Below, one piece after another: positions 5,912-5,974 of a stretch of 5,974 bases of DNA. Within the stretch, counting starts at the first letter, position 1, and every line of letters starts with the position of its first letter. The notes beneath the pieces were generated by a model. That model did not search any database. It was not told where the DNA came from and saw nothing but the letters and a program-made list of their open reading frames with translations. This DNA is from Clostridiales bacterium (lineage in GTDB: Bacteria; Bacillota; Clostridia; Lachnospirales; Anaerotignaceae), in NCBI GenBank assembly GCA_021202325.1, contig JAJQDF010000122.1, forward strand, positions 1 to 5,974, written 5' to 3'. Position numbers and translations under genes: made by a program.

Positions 5912-5974
5912 TACCAAAAGCCAACTTTTTGATTAAAATATCATAAGAAATTTAAAATTTTCTAATGTTAGCAA

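Noticed and set aside
5906..5934. Small hairpin AAAAG-CCAA-CTTTT with AATCA/TGATT flanks
   Set aside because: The stem is only five bases, mostly A-T, with no T-run after it on the minus strand; it overlaps the -35 region and is not convincing as a terminator.

Overview
The window looks like chromosomal DNA of a low-GC, Gram-positive anaerobe of the class Clostridia (Lachnospiraceae or Oscillospiraceae type). The evidence is the AT-rich intergenic DNA, strong AGGAGG ribosome binding sites, an ABC-exporter pair of a style common in these bacteria, and a DUF5685-type gene, a family I associate with them. This is recognition from memory, not a database match. All genes lie on the minus strand, so the window is transcribed from its right end to its left end. 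I see no mobile elements, CRISPR arrays, tRNAs or rRNAs.

Right part (about 5974 to 1597): a self-contained regulated efflux operon. A sigma-A-like promoter (5884-5911) is followed by TTAG/CTAA palindromes at the expected transcription start. Then come a MarR-family repressor gene (5813-5355) and two ABC exporter half-transporters (5329-3596 and 3596-1656), which overlap by one base (TAATG). A strong intrinsic terminator (1588-1636) ends the unit. The two half-transporters carry complementary defects. The first has Asp in place of the catalytic Glu and Gln in place of the switch His. The second has LSQGQ in place of LSGGQ. Together they should form one active and one degenerate ATP site, the hallmark of heterodimeric exporters such as TM287/288 and BmrCD. 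The likely logic is that a ligand releases MarR and the pump genes are then expressed. The substrate cannot be read from the sequence.

Left part (about 1585 to 1): a second transcription unit whose -35 box begins three bases past the T-run of the terminator. It encodes a small two-helix membrane protein with a C-terminal zinc ribbon (1510-1088) and, four bases later, a DUF5685-like protein of unknown function (1083-217). After an AT-only perfect palindrome comes a 28-codon ORF (97-11) that reads as the first half of a DnaJ J-domain and then stops. This is either a decayed J-domain gene or a minimal fragment; the window edge prevents a decision. It is the least explained part of the window.

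Overall the efflux operon is well understood by family. The zinc ribbon / DUF5685 / J-domain group is the best candidate for undescribed biology, but nothing in the sequence proves a new system.
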